64,000 nucleotides of DNA from positions 1,433,501 to 1,497,500 of the forward strand of contig NZ_BMXU01000001.1 in the NCBI RefSeq assembly GCF_014651915.1. The letters run 5' to 3'. A model generated the notes under the pieces. It was given only the letters and a program-made list of their open reading frames with translations, was not told where the DNA came from and ran no database searches. This document shows, in pieces, positions 44,291 through 53,893 of this stretch. The position numbers and the translations under genes were made by a program. Origin of the DNA: Parvularcula lutaonensis. Lineage in GTDB: Bacteria > Pseudomonadota > Alphaproteobacteria > Caulobacterales > Parvularculaceae. How positions within the stretch are numbered: the stretch's first letter is position 1; each line of letters opens with the position of its first letter.

Positions 44291-46840
44291 GTGAACACCA
44301 CCCTTCTCGAAGGCCCGCTTTGGCGCCTCATCTCCTTCGCGCGCAGCAACCGGCTGGTCGTGATCCTGTTCTGGGCCCTGATGACCGGGCTGGCCGTCTG
44401 GCAGGTGGCAACCCGGCTTGCGATCAACACCGATAGCTCGGACATGATCAGCCCGGACGCGCCCTTCCGCGTCGCGGCATCGAAGCTGAAGGCAGCGTTT
44501 CCCGACCTCGAGGACCAGGTCATCGTGGTGGTGCGTGCGGCAACGCCCGATGAGGCCACGGCCTTCACCGAGGAGCTGGCGGCACGGCTCAAGGAGCGCG
44601 AGGAAGTCCGCGCGATCCTGGCGCCGCCGTCCGAGCCGTTCTTCCAGGAGAACGGGCTTCTCTTTCTCGAGGTGTCCGAGCTCGAAGACCTTCTGGCCCG
44701 GCTGACCAATGCGGCGCCGCTGATCGAGCGGCTGGGGCCGGACCCCAGCCTCGCCACCCTCTTCGACGCCTTGGCCGAAGCCGCAGAAAATGACGGCGCG
44801 ACCACCGACCAGGAAACCCTCGACGCTCTCTACACGCAGCTATCGGAGGTCCTGACCTCTGAGGATCAGGTCCTGTCGTGGCAGACCCTGCTTTCCACCG
44901 GCGAGCCACCTGAAGCACAGGTGCTGTTCAGCCTCGACCCGGTGCTCGACTACACCAAGCTGAAGCCTGCCAAGGCGGTGAAGGATGCGATCCTTGCCGA
45001 AGCCGATGCCGTGCGGGTGCAAACCCAGTATGTCGCCGATGTCCTGATTACCGGCGAGCCCGTCCTGCGCACGGAAGAGCTCGAGGCGGTTTCCAGTGGC
45101 ATCGGGTGGGCGCTGGGCCTCTCGGGGATCATGGTGGCGATCCTGCTCTGGTTCGCCTTCCGCTCGACGCGGCTGGTCGGCGCCTGCCTTGTCACCATCG
45201 CGCTGTCGGTGGTGCTGACCGCTGGCGTCGCGGTGGCGATCTTCGGACAGCTCAACCTGATCTCGGTGGCCTTTGCCGTCCTGATGGTTGGTCTTGGCGC
45301 TGACTTTTCGATTCACCTCCTGGTGCATATCCGTCATGAACGGGCACGAGGGCTGAGCGACCGGGCTGCTGCCTACCGCACCGTGCGGATGATCGGCACG
45401 GCCCTCGCCCTCACCGCCCCGACCACGGCACTTGCCTTCTTCTCCTTCGCGCCGACCGAGTTCATCGGCATGAACCAGCTCGGCGTCATCGCGGGGCTCG
45501 GCGTGTTGATCGCCTTCCTCGTGGCCATGACCCTGATCCCGGCGGTGGTGCGCGTCCCGGCGCCCGAGACGCCAGCGGTCTCCCGCGCACCCAGCGGCCT
45601 GCTGAGGATCATCGTCTGGCCAGTAGGAACGGTCGTCGCCCTTCTTGGCGTAGCATCGCTGTTCCTGCTGCCAAAGGCGCGGTTCGACGCCGATCCCATG
45701 GCCCTGAGGGCCAAGAGCGCGCCATCGGTCATCGCCTTCGACATCGTCGTCGAAGACGAGAAAGCGACCCCCTACCGCCTCAATGTCCTGGCACGGAGCG
45801 AGGAAGAGTTGCGCGAGCGGGCCGCTATCCTCGAGCAGCCCGCCAGTGTCGACAGCACGCGGCACCTGTTCAGCTTCGTCCCCGAGGATCAGGACCTGAA
45901 ACTGAGCCTGATCGATGCAGCGAGCGTCGGGCTTTCCTTTGCCCTCATTTCGGGCGGCGACCTCGGCCCTGATCTCGAGCCGGCATTGGCGCGGCTGCAG
46001 ATGGCGCTGCGGCAGGAAGAGAGCGAAGCGGCGGCGCGGCTTGGCGTGATCCTCGATGGCCTGTCCCTCGAAGCAATTCGCGCTTCAGCGCCGCGGGTCT
46101 TCAAGTTCTGGCCGCGCCAGCGCGAGGCGCTGAGCAGGCAGTTCCGGGCGAGCTATGTCAGCGTCGAGGACATCCCCGAGGTGATCCGCGACCGTTACGT
46201 CACCGAGGACGGGATTTACCGCCTCGAAATCCTGCCCAAAGGCGGTGCGGTCGAACTCGAAGACCGCAGGCGTTTCGTCAATGACGTCCTGGCCCTTGCC
46301 CCGGATGCTGCCGGGAGCGCGCGCACCGCGCTGGCGGCCGGCGATGTGATCGGTCGGTCCATGGTGCAGGCAAGCCTGACGGCTGCGGTTCTGGTCAGTC
46401 TTCTGGTGTTGCTGGTGACCCGCAGCGTGACGGTGCTCTTCCTCTTGCTGGTCCCGCTGGTCCTCGCCGGCTCGCTGACCACGGCGACGGGGACGCTGTT
46501 CGGGCTGCCTTACAATTTCGCCAATGTCCTGGTCCTGCCCCTGATTATCGGCATCGGCATCGACAGCGGGATCCACCTTGCCTTCAGGGCCGCGAAAACC
46601 GGGGACGCCCTTGCCGCCGTGCAAGGCCCCACGGGGCGCGCAGTGCTGTTCTCCGCACTCACGACCATTGCTTCCTTCGGCTCCCTCGTGGTGTCCGACC
46701 ACCGCGGAACGGCGAGCATGGGAGCCCTCCTGACCGTGGGGATGCTTTGGGTCCTTGCCACAATGTTGTTTGTCTTACCGCCGCTCGCGCAGCTCCTATA
46801 TGGGCGCAGGAGAGCAGCCCTCAGGGAGCAGATCGCATGA
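44291..46840 (+). CDS. hpnN: HpnN, RND/MMPL-type hopanoid transporter
   Basis: 849 residues, GTG start 19 bp after mlaA. Two RND halves, each with a first helix (about 22-40 and 445-465), a periplasmic domain and five further helices (about 260-420 and 690-840), giving 12 in total. Intramembrane acidic G-L-G-A-D-F-S-I-H-L and G-I-G-I-D-S-G-I-H-L are the MMPL proton-relay type motifs. HpnN moves hopanoids to the outer membrane in Rhodopseudomonas. The stop overlaps hpnM (ATGA). Confidence 0.95.
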   Translation: MNTTLLEGPLWRLISFARSNRLVVILFWALMTGLAVWQVATRLAINTDSSDMISPDAPFRVAASKLKAAFPDLEDQVIVVVRAATPDEATAFTEELAARLKEREEVRAILAPPSEPFFQENGLLFLEVSELEDLLARLTNAAPLIERLGPDPSLATLFDALAEAAENDGATTDQETLDALYTQLSEVLTSEDQVLSWQTLLSTGEPPEAQVLFSLDPVLDYTKLKPAKAVKDAILAEADAVRVQTQYVADVLITGEPVLRTEELEAVSSGIGWALGLSGIMVAILLWFAFRSTRLVGACLVTIALSVVLTAGVAVAIFGQLNLISVAFAVLMVGLGADFSIHLLVHIRHERARGLSDRAAAYRTVRMIGTALALTAPTTALAFFSFAPTEFIGMNQLGVIAGLGVLIAFLVAMTLIPAVVRVPAPETPAVSRAPSGLLRIIVWPVGTVVALLGVASLFLLPKARFDADPMALRAKSAPSVIAFDIVVEDEKATPYRLNVLARSEEELRERAAILEQPASVDSTRHLFSFVPEDQDLKLSLIDAASVGLSFALISGGDLGPDLEPALARLQMALRQEESEAAARLGVILDGLSLEAIRASAPRVFKFWPRQREALSRQFRASYVSVEDIPEVIRDRYVTEDGIYRLEILPKGGAVELEDRRRFVNDVLALAPDAAGSARTALAAGDVIGRSMVQASLTAAVLVSLLVLLVTRSVTVLFLLLVPLVLAGSLTTATGTLFGLPYNFANVLVLPLIIGIGIDSGIHLAFRAAKTGDALAAVQGPTGRAVLFSALTTIASFGSLVVSDHRGTASMGALLTVGMLWVLATMLFVLPPLAQLLYGRRRAALREQIA

Positions 46841-47448
46841 TCAACCGTTTGATTGCCCTTGCCGCGTCCGGCGTCCTGGCGGTGACCGCCGCATTCGCAG
46901 CGGAGCGCCAGCCCGAGGCCGAAGCCTTCATCGTCGACCTTGTCACCGAACTCAGAACCAACGCCGAGACCGACGGCGAAGGATCGCTGTCGGTGCGCAA
47001 GACCCTCGAAGACAACCTCGCCACCGAAGCGATCGGCAAGTTCCTGCTCGCCGGCGATGCCGCCGAAGGCGCCACCGACGAGGAACGCAGGCGCTATGAG
47101 GAACTCTTTCCGGCCTATATCGCCGCCGCCTATGCCGAGGAGATCGGCCAGCTGACGGCACGTGAGATCCAGGTGAAGAACTCACTGGAACGCCGCCCCG
47201 GCGACATCATCGTGCAGTCGGTTCTTGTTGACAAGGAAGGCAAGCCCCGCGCCGACATCGACTGGCGCGTGCGCGTCCTCGAGGACGGCGAGCTCAAGCT
47301 GCTTGACGTGCTGGTCGAGCGGACGTCGCCGCTCATCACCCGTCGCCAGGCTTTCTCGGCCCGGGTCAGGGACGAAGGCATGGCCGGCCTGCTCGCCCAT
47401 ATGGAAGAGGTGATCGCCGCGGGTTCGGTGGAAGCGGTCGAGGGCTGA
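46837..47448 (+). CDS. hpnM: HpnM, MlaC-like periplasmic protein
   Basis: 203 residues with a signal peptide ending about A-F-A-A. The mature part is the Ttg2/MlaC fold (N-L-A-T-E-A-I-G-K-F-L-L, R-Y-E-E-L-F-P-A-Y, W-R-V-R-V-L-E-D-G). MlaC proteins carry lipids across the periplasm. The start overlaps the hpnN stop. ylxR begins 42 bp after its stop, so transcription could continue into ylxR-infB. Confidence 0.93.
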   Translation: MINRLIALAASGVLAVTAAFAAERQPEAEAFIVDLVTELRTNAETDGEGSLSVRKTLEDNLATEAIGKFLLAGDAAEGATDEERRRYEELFPAYIAAAYAEEIGQLTAREIQVKNSLERRPGDIIVQSVLVDKEGKPRADIDWRVRVLEDGELKLLDVLVERTSPLITRRQAFSARVRDEGMAGLLAHMEEVIAAGSVEAVEG

Positions 47449-47490
47449 GCGCCCTCGACAGGACGCCTCCCCCCGCCTAGCCAGCGGCCG

Positions 47491-48111
47491 ATGACGGACC
47501 CATCCGAGAACAAGCCTTCCTTCGTGAAGAACCGATGCAACGACCGGCGCTGCGTCGGCACCGGCGAGGCGCTGGCGCCGGATGCGCCTGCCCTACGCTT
47601 TGCCCGCGCACCGGACGGCAAGATCGTCCTGGACCTCAAAGGGAACCTGCCCGGACGGGGCGCTTGGCTCAGCCCGACAAGGGACGCCCTGCGCAAGGCC
47701 GTGAAGAAGGGCGGCTTCGCCCGCGCCTTGAAGGCTCCGGTGGAGGTGCCGGGCGGCGATGCGGAAGCCTATGCCGAGCAGGTGGAAAGCGCCCTCGCTG
47801 CAGCGGCCCTCAACCGGCTCGGCCTTTGCCGGAAGGCAGGCGTCCTCGCCATCGGTTACGACAATGCGAAGGCGGCGGCGAAAAAGGGTGTCGCCTATTT
47901 AACGCCCGCGGGATCAAGCGAGACCGAGACCGCGAAGCTCGCCAACACCCTTCACAAAGCGGCGGGCATTCCCCATCTCCCGCTTCCGGCAGACAGGCTG
48001 ACCGTCGGCGAAGCCCTTGGCCAGGACGCGGTTCATATTCTCCTTCTTGGCGGAGGGCCGTCCAAAGCGGCCCTGGGGTCAGTTATCCTCTGGCGTCAGT
48101 TCGCGGGTTAG
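47491..48111 (+). CDS. ylxR: YlxR/DUF448 RNA-binding protein
   Basis: 206 residues. The N-terminal DUF448 domain has R-R-C-V-G-T-G-E (C21) where R-R-C-I-V-T-G/C is common, and G-R-G-A-W near 56. The C-terminal half (about 100-190) is an L7Ae/L30e-like domain (R-L-G-L-C-R-K-A-G-V-L-A-I-G-Y). YlxR sits between nusA and infB in most bacteria; here it follows hpnM. Role: RNA binding, possibly in RNase P or transcription control. Confidence 0.93.
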   Translation: MTDPSENKPSFVKNRCNDRRCVGTGEALAPDAPALRFARAPDGKIVLDLKGNLPGRGAWLSPTRDALRKAVKKGGFARALKAPVEVPGGDAEAYAEQVESALAAAALNRLGLCRKAGVLAIGYDNAKAAAKKGVAYLTPAGSSETETAKLANTLHKAAGIPHLPLPADRLTVGEALGQDAVHILLLGGGPSKAALGSVILWRQFAG

Positions 48112-48271
48112 GATTGGGTCCCTGATCAATCGGTCTTTTCCCTGTGGAGAAGCTGGACCGAAGGGGGCGTGTCGGTTATGGGGGCGCCCCGGGCCCGAGC
48201 GACGTGTGTGGCGCTGGCCGGGCGCTTTGGGCCTGCGCTTTGGCCCTATTCCGACCTTGTCGGGGATCGAT

Positions 48272-48291
48272 GGAGGCACCGGCCTCCTTTT
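48272..48291 (+). terminator. Hairpin with T-tract in the infB leader
   Basis: Stem GGAGGC / GCCTCC with loop ACCG and a TTTT tail, ending 10 bp before the infB ATG; the Shine-Dalgarno AAGGA follows immediately. The whole 190-bp ylxR-infB gap is GC-rich and can fold extensively (for example GGGGGCGCCCC near 48180). Weak terminator or attenuator. Confidence 0.55.
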
Positions 48292-48300
48292 AAGGATTGT

Positions 48301-50916
48301 ATGAGCGACGATACGCAAGAAAAACCGAAGTCAGGACGCAAGACGCTGAGCGTGGGCCGCCGGGAGACCGGAGCGGTCAAGCAGAGCTTCTCCCATGGCC
48401 GCACCAAAACGGTCGTGGTCGAGAAGAAGCGGCGCGCGGTCGGGCCTGGCGGCGCGAAGACTGGTTCTCCGAGCACGACCAAGGGTCCGAAGCTGGTCAA
48501 GCCCGCCGAAGGCAAGGCCGCGACCGAGGCCAAGAAGGAAGCCGCTTCCAAGGCTGCGGCACCCGCCAAGAAGGGCAAGGTGCTGCGCCAGCTTTCCGAT
48601 GCCGAGAAGAAAGCGCGCGCCATCGCCCTGGCCAAGGCCAAGAAGGAACAGGCAGAGCGCGCCAAGCGCGAAGAAGCCGAACGGAAAGAGCGCGAGAGGC
48701 GCGAGGCCGAAGAAAAGGCCAAGCTCGACGCTGCCCGCAAGGCCGCAGAAGAAGAAGAGAAGAAGCGCGCGGCCGAGGCCGAGGCGCGCCGCAAGGCTGA
48801 AGAAGAAGCCAAGAAGCTGCTCGAAGCCGAAGAGGCCGAGCGCAAGCGTCGGCAGGAGCTCAAGGCCAAGGGCATCTCCGACGCCTCGAAGGACGACAAG
48901 AAGAACGACCGTTCGAATTTCGCCAAGGACGAGAACAATCCGCTTTCCGCGCTTGGCGGCAGGATCAAGCAGAAGCGTAACAACGCGCCTTCGAATGATC
49001 GCAATGCCAAGGAAGCGCCAAAGCGCCGGTCGGGACGCCTGACCATCGCGAAAGCCCTCGAGGATGACGAGCGCCAGCGTTCGCTCGCCTCGGTGAAGCG
49101 CGCCCGGGAACGCGAAAAGGCGCGCCGGGCCAAGCGCGGCAACCAGGCTTCGCAGAAGGTGCGGGAAGTCGTCATTCCTGACGTCATCACCGTTGCGGAA
49201 CTCGCAAGCCGCATGGCGATGCGCCAGACGGACCTCATCAAGGAGCTGATGAAGCAGGGCCAGATGGTCACCGGCAACCAGACGCTCGACGCCGACACGG
49301 CACAGATCATCGTCGAGGACCTCGGTCACTCGGTGAAGCGGGTGTCCGACGCGGATGTCGAAGAGGGCCTGATCGCTCCCGATCCCGACGATGCGGTCCT
49401 CGAGCCGCGTCCGCCGGTCGTGACCATCATGGGCCATGTCGACCACGGCAAGACCTCGCTGCTCGATGCCCTGCGCGGCGCCAATGTTGTCGAAGGCGAG
49501 GCCGGCGGCATTACACAGCACATCGGCGCCTACCAGATCACCGACAAGAACAAGAACAAGATCACCTTCCTCGATACTCCGGGTCACGCAGCCTTCACGG
49601 CGATGCGGGCACGCGGGGCAAACGTGACGGACATCGTCATCGTGGTGGTCGCGGCCGACGACTCGGTCATGCCGCAGACGGAAGAAGCCATCAGCCACGC
49701 CAAGGCTGCGGGCGTTCCGATGATTATTGCGGTCAACAAGATCGACAAACCCGGCGTGGACCCGAACAAGGTCAAGACCGATCTCCTGCAATACGAGGTT
49801 CAGGTCGAAAGCATGGGCGGCGACATCCAGGATGTCGAAGTTTCGGCCCTCAAGAAGATCAACCTCGATGGCCTGATCGAGGCGATCACCCTGCAGGCCG
49901 AGCTGCTCGAGCTCAAGGCCAACAAGAACCGCCCCGCCTATGGCACGGTGGTCGAGGCAAAGCTCGACAAGGGCCGCGGCGCCGTCGCGACGCTTCTCGT
50001 GCAAGGCGGCACCCTCAAGCGCGGCGATGTCGTCGTCGTCGGGTCCGAATGGGGCAAGGTGCGCGCGCTCAACAACGACCAGGGCAAGCCGGTGAAGGAG
50101 GCTGTGCCCTCCCAGCCGGTGGAGATCCTGGGCCTCAACGGCGTGCCGGAGCCCGGCGACCAGTTCGCCGTGGTCGAAAACGAAGCCCGTGCCCGCGAGG
50201 TTGCCGAGTACCGCGCCCGCGTGAAGCGCGAAAAGGCCAACGCATCGAAGTCGGGCACCTCGCTCGAACAGATGATGGCGCAACTTCAGGACGCCGAGAT
50301 CAAGGACCTTCCGGTCGTCATCAAGGGCGACGTCCAGGGTTCGGTCGAGGCGATCGTCGGGGCGCTCGAGAAGTTGGCCAATGACGAGGTCCGGGTCCGC
50401 GTCCTTCACACGGGCGTCGGGGCGATCTCGGAGAGCGACGTCATCCTCGCCGAAGCGTCCGGTGCGCCGGTCATCGGCTTCAACGTCCGCGCCAACAAAC
50501 AGGCCCGCGACGCCGCCGAGAAATCGGGCACGGAGATCCGCTACTACTCGGTGATCTACGACCTGATCGACGACATCAAGGGCACGCTGTCGGGCATGCT
50601 CGATCCGGAACTGCGCGAAACCTTCCTCGGCAATGCCGAGGTGCTCGAGACCTTCATGGTCTCGAAGGTGGGCCGTGTTGCCGGCTGCCGCGTCACCGAA
50701 GGCATGGTCAAGCGCGGTGCCAAGGTCCGCCTCCTCCGCGACAACGTCGTCATCCACGAAGGCGAGCTTTCGCAGCTCAAGCGCTTCAAGGACGACGTGC
50801 AGGAAGTCCCGGCCGGCCAGGAATGCGGCATGAGCTTTGCCAACTATGACGACCTCAAGGTCGGCGACGTCATCGAGTGCTTCGATGTCGAACGCATCGA
50901 ACGCACGCTCGACTGA
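48301..50916 (+). CDS. infB: Translation initiation factor IF-2
   Basis: 871 residues. A long basic/acidic N-terminal region (1-290) with a charged helix rich in K, E, A and R (about 100-205), an IF2_N domain (about 295-345), the G domain with G378-H-V-D-H-G-K-T, D-T-P-G-H and N-K-I-D, then EF-Tu-like domain II, IF-2 and C-terminal domains that bind fMet-tRNA. It is normally followed by rbfA; here a terminator and a cupin gene follow. Confidence 0.97.
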   Translation: MSDDTQEKPKSGRKTLSVGRRETGAVKQSFSHGRTKTVVVEKKRRAVGPGGAKTGSPSTTKGPKLVKPAEGKAATEAKKEAASKAAAPAKKGKVLRQLSDAEKKARAIALAKAKKEQAERAKREEAERKERERREAEEKAKLDAARKAAEEEEKKRAAEAEARRKAEEEAKKLLEAEEAERKRRQELKAKGISDASKDDKKNDRSNFAKDENNPLSALGGRIKQKRNNAPSNDRNAKEAPKRRSGRLTIAKALEDDERQRSLASVKRAREREKARRAKRGNQASQKVREVVIPDVITVAELASRMAMRQTDLIKELMKQGQMVTGNQTLDADTAQIIVEDLGHSVKRVSDADVEEGLIAPDPDDAVLEPRPPVVTIMGHVDHGKTSLLDALRGANVVEGEAGGITQHIGAYQITDKNKNKITFLDTPGHAAFTAMRARGANVTDIVIVVVAADDSVMPQTEEAISHAKAAGVPMIIAVNKIDKPGVDPNKVKTDLLQYEVQVESMGGDIQDVEVSALKKINLDGLIEAITLQAELLELKANKNRPAYGTVVEAKLDKGRGAVATLLVQGGTLKRGDVVVVGSEWGKVRALNNDQGKPVKEAVPSQPVEILGLNGVPEPGDQFAVVENEARAREVAEYRARVKREKANASKSGTSLEQMMAQLQDAEIKDLPVVIKGDVQGSVEAIVGALEKLANDEVRVRVLHTGVGAISESDVILAEASGAPVIGFNVRANKQARDAAEKSGTEIRYYSVIYDLIDDIKGTLSGMLDPELRETFLGNAEVLETFMVSKVGRVAGCRVTEGMVKRGAKVRLLRDNVVIHEGELSQLKRFKDDVQEVPAGQECGMSFANYDDLKVGDVIECFDVERIERTLD

Positions 50917-50953
50917 GCTGCATGTCGATTGCCGGAGCCATCGGCTCCGTCCT

Positions 50954-50984
50954 AAGCTCCCGTCACGCAGGCGGGAGCTTTTTT
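50954..50984 (+). terminator. Rho-independent terminator after infB
   Basis: Stem AAGCTCCCG / CGGGAGCTT with a 9-nt loop and six T in a row. A smaller GGAGCC/GGCTCC hairpin at 50934-50948 precedes it. The ATG of the next gene is at 50986, one base past the T-tract. Confidence 0.92.
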
Positions 50985-50985
50985 C

Positions 50986-51426
50986 ATGCGCAATTGGATA
51001 TGGCTGGCGGGAGCGGGTTTCGCCTCGTTGAGCGTTGCCTCTGCGGAGAGCTGTCCCGCTGGGCAGGAAGCGATAAACCGTGCCTTCGAAGGACCATCGG
51101 ATTCCCGCGGTTTCAGCGCCGAGCTTCTGGCGACCGTCGGTATACGGGAGGACCTTGCCCCGACTGCTGCGCACCGGATCATCCGCATCACGATCCAACC
51201 TGGAGGGTATCTCTCCATGCATGACCATAAGAGTGCACAGGGCGGCGCTGTCATCTTGTCGGGGACCGCGGTCGAGTATCGCTCGGACTGCAAGGTGCCG
51301 GTCCTGCGCGAGCCCGGCGATGTCGCAACGGAGCATGAGGGCCTGACCCACTGGTGGTCGAATCAAGGCGACGAGCCGTTGGTGGCGCTCGTCTCCCACA
51401 CTTTCGCATTGCCCGACGAGGACTAG
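50986..51426 (+). CDS. Exported cupin-like protein
   Basis: 146 residues. The signal peptide (1-20: R-N-W-I-W-L-A-G-A-G-F-A-S-L, cleavage after A-S-A) is followed by a small cupin barrel with H-D-H near residue 84 and a later H-W-W; metal ligands are plausible but incomplete. No Shine-Dalgarno sequence is present because the ATG stands directly on the infB terminator. The 3' end overlaps rimM convergently. Function unknown. Confidence 0.75.
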   Translation: MRNWIWLAGAGFASLSVASAESCPAGQEAINRAFEGPSDSRGFSAELLATVGIREDLAPTAAHRIIRITIQPGGYLSMHDHKSAQGGAVILSGTAVEYRSDCKVPVLREPGDVATEHEGLTHWWSNQGDEPLVALVSHTFALPDED

Positions 51427-51956
51427 GCGTCCTCGCCTCTGGGGGCGTCGGGGTCGTCCTCAGGCGGAACGATGACGATGTAACCGCCATCGATATTCAC
51501 CTCAGGTACGGCTTCCTTCGTGAAGGGAACGAGGACAAAGCCGCCCTTGCATTTCACCTCCACGATATCCCCTGCCCCGTGATTTGGCACGGCGCGGACC
51601 TTGCCGAGAACGGTGCCGTCTTCACTGCGGGCTTCAAGGCCGATGAGGTCGGCAACGTAGAAATCGTCCTCATCCTCCGCCTCCGGAAGAACGCTCCGGG
51701 GAACCGAGAGCAGAGCGCCCTTGAACGGCGCCGTCTGTTCAGGAGACGAGATCCCCTTGTCGCGGCAAAGAAAGACGCCGGGCTTCAGCTCACGAACGAA
51801 AGAAGGCCGCAGCACCGCGCCATTGGGCGAGGTGAGCGGCCCATAGGTGAAGACGTCGCGGGGTTCTTCCGTGTAGGAGCGGAGCTTGAACTCTCCGCGC
51901 ACGCCGTGGGGTCCCGCGAATTGCGCGACCACCACGGCTCTGTCCTGAGACGCCAA
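51423..51956 (-). CDS. rimM: 16S rRNA processing protein RimM
   Basis: 177 residues. The RimM N-terminal beta-barrel (G-P-H-G-V-R-G-E-F-K-L about 16-26) and PRC-barrel C-terminal domain (D-L-I-G-L-E-A, G-D-I-V-E-V, V-P-F-T-K-E-A-V-P-E-V-N) are clear. It binds S19 during 30S maturation. It follows rpsP by 5 bp; trmD and rplS, the usual next genes, are absent. Confidence 0.95.
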   Translation of the reverse strand: MASQDRAVVVAQFAGPHGVRGEFKLRSYTEEPRDVFTYGPLTSPNGAVLRPSFVRELKPGVFLCRDKGISSPEQTAPFKGALLSVPRSVLPEAEDEDDFYVADLIGLEARSEDGTVLGKVRAVPNHGAGDIVEVKCKGGFVLVPFTKEAVPEVNIDGGYIVIVPPEDDPDAPRGEDA

Positions 51957-51961
51957 GCGCC

Positions 51962-52372
51962 TTACTCGGCGGCTGCTTCTTCTTCAGCCGGAGCTTCGGC
52001 CTCGGCAGCCGCTTCAGCTGCGGCAGCCTTCTTGGCCTCTTCCTTCTCGCGCTTCTCTTCGAGGCGCTCTTTGGCTTTCTGGCCCGGCTCGCCTTTCTTC
52101 GGATTGTTCCCGTGCTTCCACTCGATCAGGCCGGCGGCGCCGAGGAAACGCGCAACGCGCTCCGTCGGCTGAGCGCCGCGATCAAGCCAGTGCTTGGCGC
52201 GTTCGAGGTCGATGACGACGCGGTTCTCGTCGTCTTTCTTCAGAAGCGGGTTGTAGTTGCCCAGCTTCTCGATGAAGCGGCCGTCGCGCGGCATACGGGC
52301 ATCGGCAACGACGATGCGGTAGTAAGGACGCTTCTTCGAGCCGCCGCGGGCGAGACGAATTTTCAGTGCCAT
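51962..52372 (-). CDS. rpsP: 30S ribosomal protein S16
   Basis: 136 residues, against 82 in E. coli. The S16 core (1-90: [24 protein letters not shown]) is followed by a K/E- then A/E-rich tail (about 92-136), common in alphaproteobacteria. It sits in the ffh-rpsP-rimM operon, 42 bp after ffh. Confidence 0.97.
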   Translation of the reverse strand: MALKIRLARGGSKKRPYYRIVVADARMPRDGRFIEKLGNYNPLLKKDDENRVVIDLERAKHWLDRGAQPTERVARFLGAAGLIEWKHGNNPKKGEPGQKAKERLEEKREKEEAKKAAAAEAAAEAEAPAEEEAAAE

Positions 52373-52414
52373 GATCAGTTCTTCCTGGTTTGGTCTAGTC
52401 TTGAGGTTCGTGGG

Positions 52415-53893
52415 TTACTTCTTCTTTGGACCGCCGAGGCCGGGGAGGCCCCCGCCGCCCAGTCCGGGAAGCCCGCCGGGAAGCGGGCTGTTGCCGAGCC
52501 CGGGGATGGGCGCGCCGCCCTTGGGCGGCATCATGCCGCCGCCTCCTCCGCCGAGCATTTGTCCGAGCTGGGCCGCCATGCCACGCTTGCCGCCCTTGCC
52601 CATCTTTTTCATCAGCGTGCTCATCGCCTGGTAGGACTTGAGCAGCCGGTTGACGTCATGCACCTGCACGCCGGCGCCTGCTGCGACGCGCTTCTTACGT
52701 GAGGCGTTCATGATCTTCGGGTTCTTCCGTTCCTTTTTCGTCATGGAACGGATGATGGCTTCCTGCCGGGCAAGCTCCTTGCTGCCCATTCCCTGTTCGG
52801 CAGCTTCCTTGAATTTGCCCATGCCGGGCATCATGCCCATGATGGCACCCATGCCGCCCATCTTCCGCATCTGGACGAATTGGTCGGCAAGGTCGTCGAG
52901 ATCGAACTCGCCCTTGGCCATCCGCTTGGCGGCTTTTTCGGCCTTTTCCTGGTCGATCTCCTGGGCGGCTTTTTCGACGAGGCCGACAATGTCGCCCATG
53001 CCGAGAATGCGGCCAGCCATGCGCTCGGGGTCGAAGACGTCAAGGGCGTCGATTTTTTCGCCGACACCGGCAAACTTGATCGGTGCGCCGGTGACTTCGC
53101 GCATCGAGAGTGCGGCACCGCCGCGGCCATCACCATCGAGACGGGTGAGAACGACGCCGGTGACCGGTACCCGCTCCTTGAAACGCTCCGCCGTCTGAAC
53201 AGCGTCCTGGCCGGTAAGGGCGTCAAGGACGAGGAGGGTTTCCGCCGGGTCCGTGGTGCGGTGAATCTCCTGCACCTCGGCCATCAACTGTTCGTCGATC
53301 GACAGGCGGCCCGCCGTGTCGAGCATGACAACGTCGAAGCCCTGGAGCTTCGCGGCTTCCATGGCCCGCTTGGCGATCTGGACTGCCGACTGACCCTTGA
53401 CGATCGGCAGGGTCTTCACCCCCGCCTGCTCACCAAGGACGGCGAGCTGCTCCATCGCCGCGGGGCGACGGGTGTCGAGCGACGCCATCAGGACCTTTTT
53501 CTTCTCGGCCTTCTGCAGGCGAAGAGCGATCTTGGCGGTCGATGTCGTCTTACCGGAGCCCTGCAGGCCCACCATCAGGATCGGCACCGGCGCGGGACGG
53601 TTCAGGTTCAGCTCATGGTCGCCTTCGCCGCCGCCCAAGGTCTCGACAAGGACATCGTGAACGATCTTCACGACCTGCTGGCCGGGCGTCACCGACTTCA
53701 GGACCTCGCGGCCGACGGCGCGTTCCTTGACCTTCTTGACGAAGGAGCGGGCGACCGGGAGCGCCACATCCGCCTCGATGAGGGCGACGCGCACCTCGCG
53801 CAGCGCTTCGTTGACATCCTCTTCGGTGAGCGCGCCACGACCCCGCAGCCGGTCAAAGACCCCGCCAAGGCGCTCCGAGAGAGTGTCGAACAT
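52415..53893 (-). CDS. ffh: Signal recognition particle protein Ffh
   Basis: 492 residues. N domain (1-88), G domain with G-L-Q-G-S-G-K-T-T (109-117), D-T-A-G-R and T-R-L-D-G-D (about 245-250), and the Met-rich M domain (about 330-435) that binds 4.5S RNA and signal peptides. A Gly/Pro/Leu-rich tail (about 440-492) extends the C-terminus. First gene of the ffh-rpsP-rimM operon. No SRP RNA gene was found nearby. Confidence 0.97.
   Translation of the reverse strand: MFDTLSERLGGVFDRLRGRGALTEEDVNEALREVRVALIEADVALPVARSFVKKVKERAVGREVLKSVTPGQQVVKIVHDVLVETLGGGEGDHELNLNRPAPVPILMVGLQGSGKTTSTAKIALRLQKAEKKKVLMASLDTRRPAAMEQLAVLGEQAGVKTLPIVKGQSAVQIAKRAMEAAKLQGFDVVMLDTAGRLSIDEQLMAEVQEIHRTTDPAETLLVLDALTGQDAVQTAERFKERVPVTGVVLTRLDGDGRGGAALSMREVTGAPIKFAGVGEKIDALDVFDPERMAGRILGMGDIVGLVEKAAQEIDQEKAEKAAKRMAKGEFDLDDLADQFVQMRKMGGMGAIMGMMPGMGKFKEAAEQGMGSKELARQEAIIRSMTKKERKNPKIMNASRKKRVAAGAGVQVHDVNRLLKSYQAMSTLMKKMGKGGKRGMAAQLGQMLGGGGGGMMPPKGGAPIPGLGNSPLPGGLPGLGGGGLPGLGGPKKK

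Noticed and set aside
32271-47448. hpnI, hpnJ, hpnK, hpnO or hpnP within the hopanoid locus
   Set aside because: None of the frames shows the deacetylase, B12-radical-SAM or aminotransferase motifs; if present they lie elsewhere in the genome.
48331-51399. A minus-strand open frame of about 1020 codons opposite infB
   Set aside because: It mirrors the high-GC codon pattern of infB, has no recognisable domain and no ribosome binding site; IF-2 on the plus strand is certain.
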